Of a DNA stretch of 64,000 bases, positions 1-13,422 are shown in pieces; the first letter of the stretch is position 1, and the number at the start of each line of letters is the position of its first letter. The stretch spans positions 29,932 to 93,931 of the forward strand of contig NZ_WTEY01000010.1 of NCBI RefSeq assembly GCF_009795805.1. Reading direction: 5' to 3'. The notes beneath the pieces were generated by a model. The model was not told the DNA's origin. It saw nothing but the letters and a program-made list of their open reading frames with translations, and made no database searches. A program made the translations under genes and the position numbers. The stretch is from Gilliamella sp. Pra-s52 (lineage in GTDB: Bacteria; Pseudomonadota; Gammaproteobacteria; Enterobacterales; Orbaceae).

Positions 1-20
1 TCGCAAAAGCAAGCAGAGAA

Positions 21-52
21 CCCTCGGAAGATCAAACTTCCGAGGGTTTTTT
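21..52 (+). terminator. his operon leader attenuator (rho-independent terminator hairpin)
   Basis: A perfect 10-bp stem (21-30 pairs with 37-46) with a 6-nt loop is followed by six T residues (47-52). It lies just upstream of hisG, where enterobacterial his operons carry the attenuator controlled by translation of a His-rich leader peptide. The leader peptide itself would lie left of the window, so only the terminator half is visible. Regulation by histidine supply is inferred from the family. Confidence 0.85.
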
Positions 53-93
53 GTTTGTGGTTTATAAATTTTTAGATAACTTTGGAGAAAGAT

Positions 94-993
94 ATGTTGG
101 ATAATTCGCGTTTACGCATTGCAATGCAAAAGTCAGGTCGATTAAGTGACGAATCAAAAAAGTTACTTGCTCAATGTGGTATTAAAATTAATCTTCAAGA
201 ACAACGTTTGATCGCTTTTGCCGAAAATATGCCAATTGATATCTTGCGTGTTCGTGATGACGATATCCCCGGATTGGTTATTGATGGTGTTGTCGATATT
301 GGGATTGTCGGCGAAAATGTTTTAGAAGAAGAAGTATTAGATAGGCAGGCCGAAGGCGAAGATCCACAATTTAAAAAATTGCGCAGTTTAGATTTTGGTG
401 GCTGTCGGTTGTCGATCGCTGCACCTCGTGATTTTGAATATTCTGGACCAGAATGTTTAAATGATTTGCGTATTGCCACCACTTACCCTCATCTGCTCCG
501 CCGTTATCTTGCTCAATATAATGTTACCTTTAAGACCTGTTTGCTGAATGGTTCGGTCGAAGTTGCCCCTAGAGCAGGGCTTGCTGATGTTATTTGTGAT
601 TTGGTGTCTAGCGGTGCAACGCTTGAGGCCAATGGACTAAAAGAGATCGAAGTTATCTATAAATCCAAAGCCTGCTTAATTCAACGTCAAGGCGAAATGC
701 CACCAATAAAACAGGCGTTAATCGATAAAATCATGACACGCATTCAAGGCGTTATTCAGGCTCGCGAATCGAAATATATTATGCTCCACGCCCCTACCGC
801 TGTTTTGGAAGATATTGTTGCCTTATTACCGGGTGCAGAAAACCCTACTATTTTGCCTCTCACTGGTGAGCAAAATCGTGTTGCATTACATATGGTGAGT
901 AGTGAGTCTCTATTTTGGGAAACCATGGAAGAGTTAAAAGCATTAGGCGCAAGTTCAATTCTTGTATTACCAATTGAAAAAATGATGGAGTAA
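94..993 (+). CDS. hisG: ATP phosphoribosyltransferase HisG (long form)
   Basis: This enzyme catalyses the first, feedback-controlled step of histidine synthesis: ATP + PRPP gives phosphoribosyl-ATP. The ATG at 94 is preferred over an in-frame TTG at 82, because GGAGAAA at 84-90 then acts as the ribosome binding site and the product is 299 aa, the E. coli length. The N-terminal two-lobed catalytic domain starts [11 protein letters not shown]. The last 75 or so residues form the ACT-like regulatory domain of the long HisG form, so no HisZ partner is needed. It is the first gene of the his operon, directly behind the attenuator hairpin and 4 nt before hisD. Confidence 0.97.
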   Translation: MLDNSRLRIAMQKSGRLSDESKKLLAQCGIKINLQEQRLIAFAENMPIDILRVRDDDIPGLVIDGVVDIGIVGENVLEEEVLDRQAEGEDPQFKKLRSLDFGGCRLSIAAPRDFEYSGPECLNDLRIATTYPHLLRRYLAQYNVTFKTCLLNGSVEVAPRAGLADVICDLVSSGATLEANGLKEIEVIYKSKACLIQRQGEMPPIKQALIDKIMTRIQGVIQARESKYIMLHAPTAVLEDIVALLPGAENPTILPLTGEQNRVALHMVSSESLFWETMEELKALGASSILVLPIEKMME

Positions 994-997
994 TAAG

Positions 998-2299
998 ATG
1001 AAACTTTCTTATTGGCAACAATGTACTGACGATCAACGAAAGATACTACTGACTCGCCCTGCAATTAATGCGTCGGATTCGATTAGCAAGGCAGTAGCCG
1101 ATATTTTGGCACAAGTAAAACAGCACGGCGATGAGGCTCTAAAAGCATTAAGTAACAAATTTGATAAAGTTCAAATTGAGCAAATAAAGCTTACAAAAGA
1201 AGAAATTAAAACCGCCGCAAATCGTGTTAATCCTGAATTAAAACAAGCCATGCAATTAGCGGTTGCCAACATTAAAAAATTTCACCAAGCACAAGCCTAT
1301 CAATCCATTACGGTCGAAACAATGCCGGGGGTAAAATGTCAGTTAGTTACTCGTCCTATTGATTCAGTTGGGCTTTATATTCCGGGTGGTTCTGCCCCTT
1401 TATTATCTACTGTGTTAATGCTTGCAACGCCAGCTAAAATTGCGGGTTGTCGTCAAGTTATTTTATGTTCGCCACCGCCCATCGCTGACGAGATTTTATA
1501 TGCTGCTCAGTTGTGTGGTGTTAGCGAGGTTTATCAATTAGGCGGTGCGCAAGCCATTGGTGCAATGGCGCTAGGTACTGAGTCGGTTCCTAAAGTTGAT
1601 AAGATTTTTGGTCCAGGTAATGCTTATGTTACCGAGGCTAAACGACAAGTTAGCCAGCGACTTGATGGCGCTGCCATTGATATGCCAGCAGGTCCGTCTG
1701 AAGTGTTGGTGATTGCGGATAGTTCAGCGAATCCTGCTTTTATTGCCGCCGATCTTTTATCGCAAGCTGAGCATGGTCCTGATTCGCAAGTGGTGTTATT
1801 AACGCCAGATGAAACGATTGCTCAAGCTGTTTCGCAAGAAGTGGATAAACAGTTGGCTGAGCTGTCTCGCCAAGGTATTGCCGAAAAGGCACTCCAAGAA
1901 AGCCGTTTGATTGTCACAAAAGATTTGGATGAGTGTGTGGCAATTAGTAATCGTTATGGACCTGAGCATTTAATTATCCAAACCCGTAATGCCGATGAGT
2001 TAGTGGAACAGATAACCAGTGCTGGTTCAATATTTTTAGGCGATTGGTCGCCAGAATCAGCCGGCGATTATGCTTCAGGAACGAACCATGTTTTGCCAAC
2101 TTATGGCTATACAGCAACCTGCTCTAGTCTTGGTTTGGCAGATTTTCAAAAACGTATGACGGTGCAAAAATTATCACCAGAGGGGTTAAAAGCTATTGGT
2201 CATGCGGTTGAGTTAATGGCAGAAGCGGAACAACTCACCGCCCATAAACAAGCGGTTAGCCTTAGACTTGCGGTATTAAATTCAATAAATCAAAAATAG
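998..2299 (+). CDS. hisD: Histidinol dehydrogenase HisD
   Basis: The enzyme oxidises L-histidinol to L-histidine in two NAD-dependent steps, the end of the pathway. The protein is 433 aa, normal for the family. Hallmarks are the [15 protein letters not shown] segment near residue 125, the [13 protein letters not shown] segment near residue 205, the AEHGPDSQ zinc-region motif near residue 265 and the RYGPEHLI motif near residue 325 that carries the catalytic Glu-His pair. The start lies 4 nt after the hisG stop and the stop lies 9 nt before the hisC ATG, so the genes are clearly co-transcribed. Confidence 0.97.
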   Translation: MKLSYWQQCTDDQRKILLTRPAINASDSISKAVADILAQVKQHGDEALKALSNKFDKVQIEQIKLTKEEIKTAANRVNPELKQAMQLAVANIKKFHQAQAYQSITVETMPGVKCQLVTRPIDSVGLYIPGGSAPLLSTVLMLATPAKIAGCRQVILCSPPPIADEILYAAQLCGVSEVYQLGGAQAIGAMALGTESVPKVDKIFGPGNAYVTEAKRQVSQRLDGAAIDMPAGPSEVLVIADSSANPAFIAADLLSQAEHGPDSQVVLLTPDETIAQAVSQEVDKQLAELSRQGIAEKALQESRLIVTKDLDECVAISNRYGPEHLIIQTRNADELVEQITSAGSIFLGDWSPESAGDYASGTNHVLPTYGYTATCSSLGLADFQKRMTVQKLSPEGLKAIGHAVELMAEAEQLTAHKQAVSLRLAVLNSINQK

Positions 2300-3367
<1,068 letters not shown>

Positions 3368-3375
3368 GAGCAAAT

Positions 3376-4443
3376 ATGTTACAAAAATACTTATTTATTG
3401 ACCGAGACGGCACATTAATTACCGAACCACCCGTTGACTTTCAAGTTGATCGCTTTGATAAACTGGCTTTTGAGCCGAATGTAATCCCTGCCCTTCTTAA
3501 ATTGCAAGCCGCTGGCTATAAGCTAGTGATGGTGACGAATCAAGATGGACTTGGTACCAGTAGCTATCCACAAGCCGATTTTGTGGGTCCGCATAATTTA
3601 ATGATGCAGATTTTTAAATCACAAGGGGTTAATTTTGAGGAGGTCCTTATCTGCCCTCATTTTCCTAAAGATAATTGTGAGTGCCGTAAACCAAAAATTC
3701 AATTAGTTTTACCTTATCTTACCAGTGGCAAATTAGATAAAGCCAATAGTTACGTTATTGGTGACAGGGTCACAGATATTCAGTTAGCTGAAAATATGCA
3801 AATCAAAGGACTACGCTATCACCCTGAAAATTTAAATTGGAGCGAAATCGCCCAACAATTAACCACTAAAGATCGCTATGCGAAAGTTGAACGCAACACC
3901 AAAGAAACAAAAATACGCGTTGAAGTATGGCTTGATCGTCAAGGTGGTAGTCATATCAATACGGGGATCGGTTTTTTTGATCATATGCTTGATCAAATTA
4001 CCACTCACGGTGGAATTAAACTTAATATTCAAGTCGATGGCGATTTGCATATTGATGATCATCATACTATCGAAGATACAGGGCTTGCCTTGGGTGAGGC
4101 TTTAAAAATAGCACTCGGTGATAAACGTGGTATAACTCGCTATGCTTCAGTAATTCCGATGGATGAGTGTTTAGCAAAATGTGCAATGGATATTTCAGGT
4201 CGCCCTTATCTTAAATTTTCGGCTCAGTTTACCCACCAGAAAGTGGGCGATATGAGCACTCAAATGGTTGAGCACTTTTTTTATTCAATCAGCTATGCAA
4301 TGGCAATCACCTTGCATATTGAAACAGAAGGCGATAATGATCACCATAAAGTTGAAAGCTTGTTTAAAGCTTTTGCTCGCACCTTAAAACAAGCAATTAA
4401 GATTGAAAGTGACCAACTACCTAGCTCAAAAGGAGTGCTATAA
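3376..4443 (+). CDS. hisB: Bifunctional histidinol-phosphatase / imidazoleglycerol-phosphate dehydratase HisB
   Basis: The two activities are fused as in E. coli. Residues 1-165 form a HAD-type phosphatase (FIDRDGTL nucleophile motif, VTNQDG, zinc-binding [22 protein letters not shown]). Residues from about 170 form the dehydratase, with histidine-rich manganese-site motifs [16 protein letters not shown] and DHHKVESLF. The ATG at 3376, preceded by AGGAG, gives 355 aa, the E. coli length; an upstream in-frame extension overlapping hisC is ignored. Fusion of the two activities is typical of Enterobacterales, Pasteurellales and relatives, and supports the gammaproteobacterial assignment. The stop directly abuts the hisH ATG. 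Confidence 0.97.
   Translation: MLQKYLFIDRDGTLITEPPVDFQVDRFDKLAFEPNVIPALLKLQAAGYKLVMVTNQDGLGTSSYPQADFVGPHNLMMQIFKSQGVNFEEVLICPHFPKDNCECRKPKIQLVLPYLTSGKLDKANSYVIGDRVTDIQLAENMQIKGLRYHPENLNWSEIAQQLTTKDRYAKVERNTKETKIRVEVWLDRQGGSHINTGIGFFDHMLDQITTHGGIKLNIQVDGDLHIDDHHTIEDTGLALGEALKIALGDKRGITRYASVIPMDECLAKCAMDISGRPYLKFSAQFTHQKVGDMSTQMVEHFFYSISYAMAITLHIETEGDNDHHKVESLFKAFARTLKQAIKIESDQLPSSKGVL
3761..3773. promoter_or_regulatory. matS-like palindrome inside hisB (possible MatP site)
   Basis: GTGACAGGGTCAC matches the published E. coli MatP site GTGACRNYGTCAC at 12 of 13 positions, with perfect GTGAC/GTCAC arms and G in place of the final pyrimidine of the spacer. It also encodes the conserved HisB phosphatase residues GDRVTD, so coding constraint alone could produce it. 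The window does encode MatP, which makes the match worth recording, but a single site proves nothing. Confidence 0.3.
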
Positions 4444-6537
<2,094 letters not shown>

Positions 6538-6544
<7 letters not shown>

Positions 6545-7194
6545 CTCAAAATTGCGATACAAAATTAGATTTACAACAATTAAATTTACAACAACTAGAT
6601 TTGCAACAACTGGATTGGCAAAAAGTAAACAATCTAATGCCGGTGATTATTCAGCATTATGTTTCTGGTGATGTGCTGATGCTGGGTTATATGAATCAAG
6701 AGGCATTAGCGCAAACAAAAAATAGTGGTAAAGTGACGTTTTATTCACGCACCAAACAGCGACTTTGGACCAAAGGCGAAACGTCTGGTAACTTTTTAAA
6801 TGTGGTGAGTATTTCGGCAGATTGTGATAATGATACTTTACTGATTTTAGTTGATCCTATTGGTCCAACTTGTCACACAGGATCAAATAGCTGTTTTGAT
6901 AAAGTAAAAACCGAATGGGGATTTTTGTTTGAGTTAGAACAGTTAATAGCGGGGCGTAAAAATGCCGATCCTAAATCATCATATACCGCCAAACTCTATC
7001 ATGACGGCACTAAACGTATTGCTCAGAAAGTTGGTGAAGAAGGCGTTGAGACAGCATTAGCCGCAACCGTACATGATCGCGAAGAGTTAAAAAATGAATC
7101 TGCTGATTTGGTTTATCATCTTTTAGTTTTACTTCAAGATCAGAATCTATCGCTACAAGATGTGATCGGGATTTTAAAAGCAAGACATAAATAA
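6538..7194 (+). CDS. hisI: Bifunctional phosphoribosyl-AMP cyclohydrolase / phosphoribosyl-ATP pyrophosphatase HisI(E)
   Basis: HisI carries out steps 2 and 3 of the pathway. The N-terminal cyclohydrolase domain runs to about residue 130 ([20 protein letters not shown], then the zinc-site segment CDNDTLL and [11 protein letters not shown]). The C-terminal pyrophosphatase domain carries [13 protein letters not shown]. The product is 218 aa, about 15 longer than E. coli HisI. The extra length sits in the N-terminus, where a 15-bp unit is repeated in tandem ([18 protein letters not shown]). Start at 6538 overlaps the hisF stop, as in other his operons. It is the last gene of the operon and is followed by a terminator. 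Confidence 0.95.
6565..6609 (+). repeat. In-frame 15-bp tandem repeat in hisI
   Basis: Three imperfect 15-bp units encode [10 protein letters not shown] and LDLQQ; a partial fourth unit (CTGGATTGGCAA) continues into the conserved LDW of HisI. Units differ mainly at third or synonymous positions, so the expansion is not brand new. The repeat lengthens the N-terminal tail ahead of the cyclohydrolase domain without disturbing the reading frame. Confidence 0.85.
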
Positions 7195-7203
7195 TAAACC
7201 TAG

Positions 7204-7240
7204 CTAAAGTGCAAATCCCATTGCACTTTAGTGTTAATTT
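7204..7240 (+). terminator. Terminator of the his operon
   Basis: A perfect 11-bp inverted repeat (7204-7214 with 7221-7231) with a 6-nt loop is followed by a T-rich tail. It lies 9 nt after the hisI stop and ahead of convergent cysB, so it may act in both directions. Confidence 0.75.
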
Positions 7241-7272
7241 TATATTCAATTAGCATAAAACAATAAATCAAC

Positions 7273-8244
7273 TTAGCAAACGGGTAATTTTACCCCGTTA
7301 AACATTGCTAATACTTCGGTATTGTTTTCACATAAAATAAGCTTATCAACTGTTTGTCGATTCAAATGAGGTGCAAAAAGATGAGTAAAATCGTACATAT
7401 AACTACGTAAAAATAGCGATCGTGAAAAAACAATATAGGTCGTACTGTAAGGAAAGATATGTCCTGCGTTAAGTACAACAAAATTATCATCTGAATTATT
7501 ACTTACCGCCATTTTTGCAACAATACCCACCCCTACACCTAGCTTTACATAAGTTTTAATTAAATCAGCATCGGTTGTACTAAAAACAATATTTGGCGAT
7601 TGCTTAGCCTTTAAGAAGGCTTGATTTAAATCTGAACCATCATTTGAAAAATCATAACTGACTAACGGATATTTAGATAATTCTTCAATCGATATCAAGC
7701 GGCTTTTTGCTAAAGGATGATCTTTCATAACAATAACCGCTTGGTTCCAGTGATAGCAAGGCAAAGCGATCATATCGTCATTTAATTGTGAAATATCAGT
7801 CACAATAGCAAATTCCGCTAGCCCTGTTTGTGCTTGTAATATGCATTGTGCAGATGATCCTTGTTCCATATGTAAAGTAATATTTGAGTATTGCTTCATA
7901 AATTTTTGGATCACAGACGGCAAAGCATAACGGGCTTGAGTATAAGTGGTTGTAATAGTGAGTGATCCTTGATTTGGCTGACTAAACTCTTTGGCAATAA
8001 TTTTGATATCGTTAGATTTATTGAGGATTTCTCTAGCCGATGCAATAATTTTTTCACCAACGGGGGTTACTTGTGAAAGGTGTTTACCTGTTCGAGTAAA
8101 AATTTGCACACCAAGTTCATCTTCTAATAGCTTTATTTGTTTGCTAATGCCTGGCTGAGAGGTATACAGTTTTTCGGATGTTAGCGATACATTAAGATCG
8201 TTATTTGCGACTTCAACAATATAACGTAATTGCTGCAATTTCAT
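7273..8244 (-). CDS. cysB: LysR-family transcriptional regulator CysB
   Basis: CysB is the LysR-type activator of sulfate assimilation and cysteine synthesis genes, with N-acetylserine as inducer. The N-terminal winged helix-turn-helix (MKLQQLRYIVEVANNDLNVS, then SQPGISKQIKLLEDELG) is followed by the periplasmic-binding-like effector domain with TTTYTQARYALP. The ATG at 8244 gives 323 aa, close to E. coli's 324; a TTG nine bases upstream would sit too near the AAAGGAG Shine-Dalgarno sequence. It lies directly downstream of topA in the same direction, as in E. coli, a conserved neighbourhood. Confidence 0.93.
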   Translation of the reverse strand: MKLQQLRYIVEVANNDLNVSLTSEKLYTSQPGISKQIKLLEDELGVQIFTRTGKHLSQVTPVGEKIIASAREILNKSNDIKIIAKEFSQPNQGSLTITTTYTQARYALPSVIQKFMKQYSNITLHMEQGSSAQCILQAQTGLAEFAIVTDISQLNDDMIALPCYHWNQAVIVMKDHPLAKSRLISIEELSKYPLVSYDFSNDGSDLNQAFLKAKQSPNIVFSTTDADLIKTYVKLGVGVGIVAKMAVSNNSDDNFVVLNAGHIFPYSTTYIVFSRSLFLRSYMYDFTHLFAPHLNRQTVDKLILCENNTEVLAMFNGVKLPVC

Positions 8245-8275
8245 GACAAACAAAAGCTCCTTTAACTGTATGCTT

Positions 8276-8306
8276 TCTCCCTTTTAATAATGTTTTAAAA
8301 GGGAGA
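8276..8306. other. Hairpin in the topA-cysB intergenic region
   Basis: A perfect 12-bp inverted repeat (8276-8287 with 8295-8306) with a 7-nt loop lies between the topA stop and the cysB start. There is no convincing T-run on the minus strand, so it may be a weak terminator, an mRNA-processing hairpin or an operator for cysB. The remainder of this gap shows nothing firm. Confidence 0.5.
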
Positions 8307-8407
8307 ATTTAGGAGGTAAGTTTTTCACACATCAGCACAAAAAACAATCGTTTTATACTGAAAGGTATACTCCTTTGAAACTTTTAATAAAATTTAAAGG
8401 TTCTTAC

Positions 8408-11017
8408 CTATTTTTTACCATTAATCCACTTGCCATCCACATAGTGCATTACCCAACCTGTCGATTTTCCATTAACTTCAGAAGTGACATACTGTTGTTT
8501 ATTTTTACGACTAAAACGAACAATAGAGGGATTGCCTTCAGGATCTTTATTTGGTGCTTCGGTTAAGTAAATAAATTTTTCTGGTAAGCGATCTTTAAAG
8601 CGTTGTAACTCTTCAATTAAAGGCGCTCGTGTTTCCCTTGATTTTGGAAAGTTATGCGCAGCTAAAAAGATTCCTGAAGCACCATCACGTAACACAAAGT
8701 GTGCATCTGATTTACTGCATTGAAGCTCAGGTAAATCAACAGGATCTTCTTTCGGTGGCGCAACTTCACCATTTTTTAAGATTTTACGTGTATTTTTACA
8801 ATCAGGGTTAGTACATCCCATATAAAGACCAAAACGACCTGATTTTAAATGCATTTCTGAACCACATTTTTCACACTCAATAATTGGACCTTCATAGCTT
8901 TTTATTTTGAAGTTACCTTTCTCGACAATAAAGCCATCACAAATTGGGTTATTACCACAAATATGTAATTTACGTTCGTTATCAAGTAAATAACTATCCA
9001 TTGCTGTGTGGCATTTTGGACAACGTTTACGTGCTCTTAATGCGTCAGTTTCGGCTGTCTCAGACTCTTCTAAAAGATTAAGTGTTTCATGCTCAGGGAT
9101 TAAGTTAATCGTTTGTTTACAACGCTCTTTAGGAGGCAATGCATAACCAGAACAGGCTAAAAATACGCCAGTACCCGCAGTTTTAATTCCCATTTCACGG
9201 CTACAATTTGGGCATTTGATTTCAGGCGTTAATACCAATGGATTAAGTTGCATACCACCTTTATCAGGCGTTTGTTCGGCCACTTCAAGATGTTGACTGA
9301 AGTCGCTAAAAAATTGGTCAAGCACTTCACGCCATTCTTGTTTTTTATGTGCAATTTCATCAAGTGCATGCTCCATACGAGCGGTAAAATCATAGCTCAT
9401 CAAATCATTGAAATTCTCGCTAAGTCTGTCAGTAACAATTTCTCCAATTTTTTCAGCATAAAAACGACGGTTATCTAAACGTACATAACCTCGATCTTGA
9501 ATAGTCGAAATAATAGTCGCATAAGTCGAAGGGCGTCCAATTTCACGTTTTTCAAGCTCTTTAACTAATGACGCTTCGTTGTAACGTGCTGGTGGCTTAG
9601 TAAAGTGCTGATTTGGGTTTAAACTAATTAAATCGAGCTTATCGTTTACCGATACCTGCGGTAATATCTTATCTTCACTATTTTTAGCTAGCTGTGGTTG
9701 CACTTTAGTCCAACCATCAAAACGCAATGTACGACCTTTAGCTTTTAAAGTGAAATCGCCAGATTCAACAGTCAGTGTTGTTGAATTGTATTCAGCCGAT
9801 GTCATTTGACATGCCACAAATTGACGCCAAATTAGTTGATATAATTTGCACGCATCGGCTTCAACATCACTAAGATTGTCAGCTAAGATAGTAACATCTG
9901 ATGGTCGAATCGCTTCGTGTGCTTCTTGCGAGTTCTTTTTGCTACTGTATACATTAGCTGATTTAGGTAGATATTTGTCACCAAAGTTTTTACCAATATA
10001 ATCGCGTACCATGGTTAAAGCATCTTGACTTAAATTGGTCGAGTCAGTACGCATGTAGGTGATGTAACCTGCTTCGTATAATCGCTGTGCCAACATCATG
10101 GTTTTTTTAACACCAAACCCTAAACGTGTGCTAGCCGCTTGTTGTAAAGTCGAGGTTATAAACGGCGCTGTAGGATTGCTTTTGGTTGGCTTTTCTTCAA
10201 TATTTGTGACTTGATATTGGCTTTTGTTGAGCTCGGCCAAAGCAATATCAATCGCAACTTTATCCTTAGGTTCAAAAGCTTTATCTTTGTAGTGTGTAAC
10301 TTGTAAAGTAAGCTGATCTTTCTTTGCGGTGTTTAGATCGGCATAAAGATCCCAATATTCCTCAGGAATAAAGGCGTGGATTTCACGCTCACGCTCAACG
10401 ACAAGACGAACCGCAACCGATTGTACACGGCCAGCTGATAATCCTCGGGCAACTTTCTTCCAAAGTAATGGCGATAACATAAACCCTACAACACGATCCA
10501 TAAATCGACGTGCTTGCTGTGCATTTACGCGATCCATATCAAGCATTGATGGCTCATTAAACGCATTTTTGATTGCGGTTTTGGTAATTTCATTAAAGAC
10601 CACACGACGGTATTTACTATCATCACCTCCAATAACATCTTTAAGGTGCCATGCAATGGCTTCCCCTTCTCTATCCAAGTCGGTTGCGAGATAGATCATG
10701 TCTGCGTCTTTTGCTAGCTTTTTAAGTTCAGATACAACCCGCTCTTTACCCGGTAAAATTTCGTAATGTGCTTTCCAACCGTTATAAGGATCAACGCTCA
10801 TACGATCAACTAAGACCTGCTTTTCTGAACGTTTAACCTTTTTCTCGGTTTTATTTTTTGTATCTTTTGCAGTTTTTTCAGCTCGTTGGCTACTACCACT
10901 CACAGGTAGATCTCGAATGTGACCTACACTTGATTTAACCACGAAATCTTTACCAAGATATTTATTAATCGTTTTAGCTTTGGCTGGTGATTCCACAATA
11001 ACAAGGGATTTTCCCAT
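8408..11017 (-). CDS. topA: DNA topoisomerase I (TopA)
   Basis: TopA is the type IA topoisomerase that relaxes negative supercoils behind transcription. The Toprim domain starts [13 protein letters not shown] and includes the acidic DLDREGEA motif near residue 112. The active-site tyrosine lies in [13 protein letters not shown] near residue 320. Three C-terminal four-cysteine zinc ribbons are visible (CPNC...C, CPKC...C, CEKC...C), followed by the zinc-free C-terminal repeats that end in a lysine-rich tail. The 869 aa length compares with 865 in E. coli. Adjacency to cysB is conserved with Enterobacterales. Confidence 0.97.
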   Translation of the reverse strand: MGKSLVIVESPAKAKTINKYLGKDFVVKSSVGHIRDLPVSGSSQRAEKTAKDTKNKTEKKVKRSEKQVLVDRMSVDPYNGWKAHYEILPGKERVVSELKKLAKDADMIYLATDLDREGEAIAWHLKDVIGGDDSKYRRVVFNEITKTAIKNAFNEPSMLDMDRVNAQQARRFMDRVVGFMLSPLLWKKVARGLSAGRVQSVAVRLVVEREREIHAFIPEEYWDLYADLNTAKKDQLTLQVTHYKDKAFEPKDKVAIDIALAELNKSQYQVTNIEEKPTKSNPTAPFITSTLQQAASTRLGFGVKKTMMLAQRLYEAGYITYMRTDSTNLSQDALTMVRDYIGKNFGDKYLPKSANVYSSKKNSQEAHEAIRPSDVTILADNLSDVEADACKLYQLIWRQFVACQMTSAEYNSTTLTVESGDFTLKAKGRTLRFDGWTKVQPQLAKNSEDKILPQVSVNDKLDLISLNPNQHFTKPPARYNEASLVKELEKREIGRPSTYATIISTIQDRGYVRLDNRRFYAEKIGEIVTDRLSENFNDLMSYDFTARMEHALDEIAHKKQEWREVLDQFFSDFSQHLEVAEQTPDKGGMQLNPLVLTPEIKCPNCSREMGIKTAGTGVFLACSGYALPPKERCKQTINLIPEHETLNLLEESETAETDALRARKRCPKCHTAMDSYLLDNERKLHICGNNPICDGFIVEKGNFKIKSYEGPIIECEKCGSEMHLKSGRFGLYMGCTNPDCKNTRKILKNGEVAPPKEDPVDLPELQCSKSDAHFVLRDGASGIFLAAHNFPKSRETRAPLIEELQRFKDRLPEKFIYLTEAPNKDPEGNPSIVRFSRKNKQQYVTSEVNGKSTGWVMHYVDGKWINGKK

Positions 11018-11046
11018 AATTAAACCTATTTATCCTGTAATTTACG

Positions 11047-11511
11047 TTATTTACTGTTTTGCTTCACATCAAGCATCGACAGCAAATCATCTTTAATTGT
11101 TGATACTTTTGTTACATATTGCTCTTTCTGCTCAGCATCTTCAATTAGTTGTGTAATTGTTTGCGACAACGTACAACCTCGGCGTTTAGCCAAATTAGCA
11201 AGTCGTTGCCAAACTAAAAATTCCAAATCGATAGACTTTTTCCGTGTATTTTGTTGCTCTGCATTAAAATGCCGTTTTCGTCTTGCCCGAATAGTTTGCT
11301 TCATACGGTTATCTAAATCGGGATTTAAATGTGCTTTTATCCAATCAATAACTGCTGTTGGATTATGTTGTAATAACAATAATTCATTCACAGCATGCTC
11401 AGCTGCACTGTTTTCAACATGCCGTGTAATACGTTCACCGTCCTGATGCCTTTTTACTAAATAGTGCCACTTCCAACCACATTCAAGGTTCTCTAATTGC
11501 TGATATTTCAC
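11047..11511 (-). CDS. matP: Macrodomain Ter protein MatP
   Basis: MatP binds matS sites and organises the replication-terminus macrodomain. The protein matches E. coli MatP from its first residues ([18 protein letters not shown]), through the [17 protein letters not shown] core and [15 protein letters not shown] ribbon-helix-helix region, to a C-terminal coiled-coil tail. The open frame extends upstream to 11622, but homology begins at the GTG codon at 11511, which has AAGGTG about 6 nt upstream. That gives 154 aa against about 150 in E. coli, so I chose the GTG. MatP is restricted to Enterobacterales, Pasteurellales, Vibrionales and relatives. Confidence 0.93.
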   Translation of the reverse strand: MKYQQLENLECGWKWHYLVKRHQDGERITRHVENSAAEHAVNELLLLQHNPTAVIDWIKAHLNPDLDNRMKQTIRARRKRHFNAEQQNTRKKSIDLEFLVWQRLANLAKRRGCTLSQTITQLIEDAEQKEQYVTKVSTIKDDLLSMLDVKQNSK

Positions 11512-11522
11512 TGACTCACCTT

Positions 11523-11535
11523 GTGACGCTGTAAC
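11523..11535. promoter_or_regulatory. matS-like sequence just upstream of matP
   Basis: GTGACGCTGTAAC matches the matS consensus GTGACRNYGTCAC at 12 of 13 positions and lies 11 nt upstream of the matP GTG codon. If bound it could allow MatP autoregulation. A chance match is not excluded. Confidence 0.35.
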
Positions 11536-11588
11536 AAATAAACTAGTTTTAGCATAATCTCGGCACACAATAAAGAAAATTATTGCAT

Positions 11589-11618
11589 TTGACAAATTTT
11601 TTATAAATCTGCTATCGT
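11589..11618 (+). promoter_or_regulatory. Sigma-70 promoter of the amidohydrolase gene
   Basis: A perfect -35 TTGACA (11589-11594) is followed after 18 nt by TATCGT (11613-11618), preceded by TGC as an extended -10. It sits about 40 bp upstream of the ATG at 11660, which has its own AAGGA ribosome binding site. Confidence 0.6.
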
Positions 11619-11659
11619 TCACTTTTCATTTCGATCTTTATTTTAAGGAATCATTAATC

Positions 11660-13339
11660 ATGGTTAAAGCGGATGTTATTTACATTAATGGCTATATTTA
11701 TACAGCTGACAAGCAAGACACTGTTTGCCAAGCTGTAGCAATCGAAAACGGTTATATTATTGCAACAGGCACCACGCAAGAAATAAATAGCAGTCAATAT
11801 GTCGATAATCATACGATCATTTGTGACTTACAAGGTAAAACCATGATGCCGGGTATCATTGATTCGCATTTGCATACTTTTTGGGGAGGAATGCAATTAT
11901 CATCATGTAATTTGAATTATCAAAGCTTAACAATTGATGATACTTTAGCCATTATACAACAATATTTAGATAAGGATTCTATAAACGATAATAATCACTG
12001 GCTACAAGTTCGAGGTTGGTTACGACAAGAAGTTTTGCCAATTGGCACCGATATCACACGCTTTGACCTTGATAAGCTCAATACAAAACGCCCTGTTATT
12101 TTATTTTCAAACGATTGCCATACGTTAGTTGCCAATAGCACTGCTTTAGAAAAATTTGGACTAAATAGAAATACACCTGAACCAACTGACGGTAAAATTG
12201 GTCGTACTGAAGATGGCGAACTTAACGGCATTTTAGAAGATGCGCCAGCTATGCGAGCATTTGATAGCATATCTAAACTTACCGATGAGCAAGCTGTAAA
12301 CATTGCTAAACTATCACAAGCGGAACTCAATAAGCAAGGTGTCACTGCAGTTATGGATGCCCGAATTACAGAAGTTCAAGCCGATGCTTTTTTAAAACTA
12401 CAGCAACAAGACCAGCTATCTGTCCGCTTATTTGGTGCTCGTGAACTACCACCAGATGATGTATCATCAATTGAAGATATCCCAAATGTTATTAACAAAG
12501 TAAAGCAATTTGCAGCACGTTATGACGATAAAAACTGGCAACCAAAACCAGGAATCAAAATTTCACATACTAAGTTGTTTGTTGACGGCGTAATGCAAGC
12601 ACCATTAATGACTGCAAGGCTATTAAAACCCTATTTGCTTGAAAATGAAAAAGATCGTTATGGTGATCTTTATTATTCTACTGAGATGCTAGATGCTTTA
12701 ATTCTTGAGTCATCTCGAGCAGGGTTTCATCCACATATGCATACAGTAGGTGAAGGTGCGATTGAAGTCGTTTTAAATTCCATTGAAAAAATGCGTAAAG
12801 CATTGCCTAATGCAGACATACGTCCAAGTACTGCTCATAATGAGCTTAGTGCGTCACATCAATTTACTAGATATCAGCAATTGAACGCTTGTGTAGTTTT
12901 CTCGTTCCAATGGGCCGGCTGTAGCTCAGCGATGATCGAACAATATAAGACATTATTTGGTCCTGAGCGTTATAACGGTTTAGAAGCTCACGGACAATAT
13001 ATAAATGCAAGTGTAACTTGCGCATTTGGAAGTGATTGGCCAATTGATCCATTAAATGAGTGGTATGATTTCCAAATTGCCATGACCAGACAAATCGATG
13101 CCGAACATCCTCGATTAGACAGTGATCGCAATTTAACCATTACCGAAGTATTACGTAGCGCAACAATCAATGCGGCTTATGTTCTAAAACAAGAGGCATA
13201 TATTGGTTCAATCGAGAAAGGAAAATTTGCGGATTTAATTATTTTAGATCGTAATCCATTTACTATTCCAACAACTGATATTCAAAATGTGAAAGTACTA
13301 ACCACTATCGTTGGCGGGAAAACAGTTTATCAACAATAA
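11660..13339 (+). CDS. YtcJ-like metal-dependent amidohydrolase (amidohydrolase family 3)
   Basis: The family fold is a TIM-barrel metal hydrolase flanked by a composite beta domain. Visible features are the N-terminal NGYIYTADKQD strand region, the metal-binding HxH in PGIIDSHLHTFWGG near residue 72, a second histidine site HPHMHTVGEGA near residue 355, and the C-terminal metal Asp in FGSDWPIDP near residue 455. The 559 aa length is typical of YtcJ/family 3. No signal peptide is seen, so it is cytoplasmic. The substrate cannot be read from sequence; family members act on amides, hydantoins or related C-N bonds. It is monocistronic, with its own strong promoter and a downstream bidirectional terminator. 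Confidence 0.85.
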   Translation: MVKADVIYINGYIYTADKQDTVCQAVAIENGYIIATGTTQEINSSQYVDNHTIICDLQGKTMMPGIIDSHLHTFWGGMQLSSCNLNYQSLTIDDTLAIIQQYLDKDSINDNNHWLQVRGWLRQEVLPIGTDITRFDLDKLNTKRPVILFSNDCHTLVANSTALEKFGLNRNTPEPTDGKIGRTEDGELNGILEDAPAMRAFDSISKLTDEQAVNIAKLSQAELNKQGVTAVMDARITEVQADAFLKLQQQDQLSVRLFGARELPPDDVSSIEDIPNVINKVKQFAARYDDKNWQPKPGIKISHTKLFVDGVMQAPLMTARLLKPYLLENEKDRYGDLYYSTEMLDALILESSRAGFHPHMHTVGEGAIEVVLNSIEKMRKALPNADIRPSTAHNELSASHQFTRYQQLNACVVFSFQWAGCSSAMIEQYKTLFGPERYNGLEAHGQYINASVTCAFGSDWPIDPLNEWYDFQIAMTRQIDAEHPRLDSDRNLTITEVLRSATINAAYVLKQEAYIGSIEKGKFADLIILDRNPFTIPTTDIQNVKVLTTIVGGKTVYQQ

Positions 13340-13384
13340 TACAAAATACACGGTTAACTTTTCTGTTTTTTAAAGCTGTAAATC

Positions 13385-13413
13385 ATTACACTGGCAGTTA
13401 CTGCCAGTGTAAT
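13385..13413. terminator. Bidirectional terminator between amidohydrolase and PTS genes
   Basis: A perfect 13-bp inverted repeat (13385-13397 with 13401-13413) with a 3-nt loop lies between two convergent stops. Both sides carry short T/A tracts. It probably serves both the amidohydrolase and the PTS operon. Confidence 0.8.
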
Positions 13414-13422
13414 TACCTGTTA

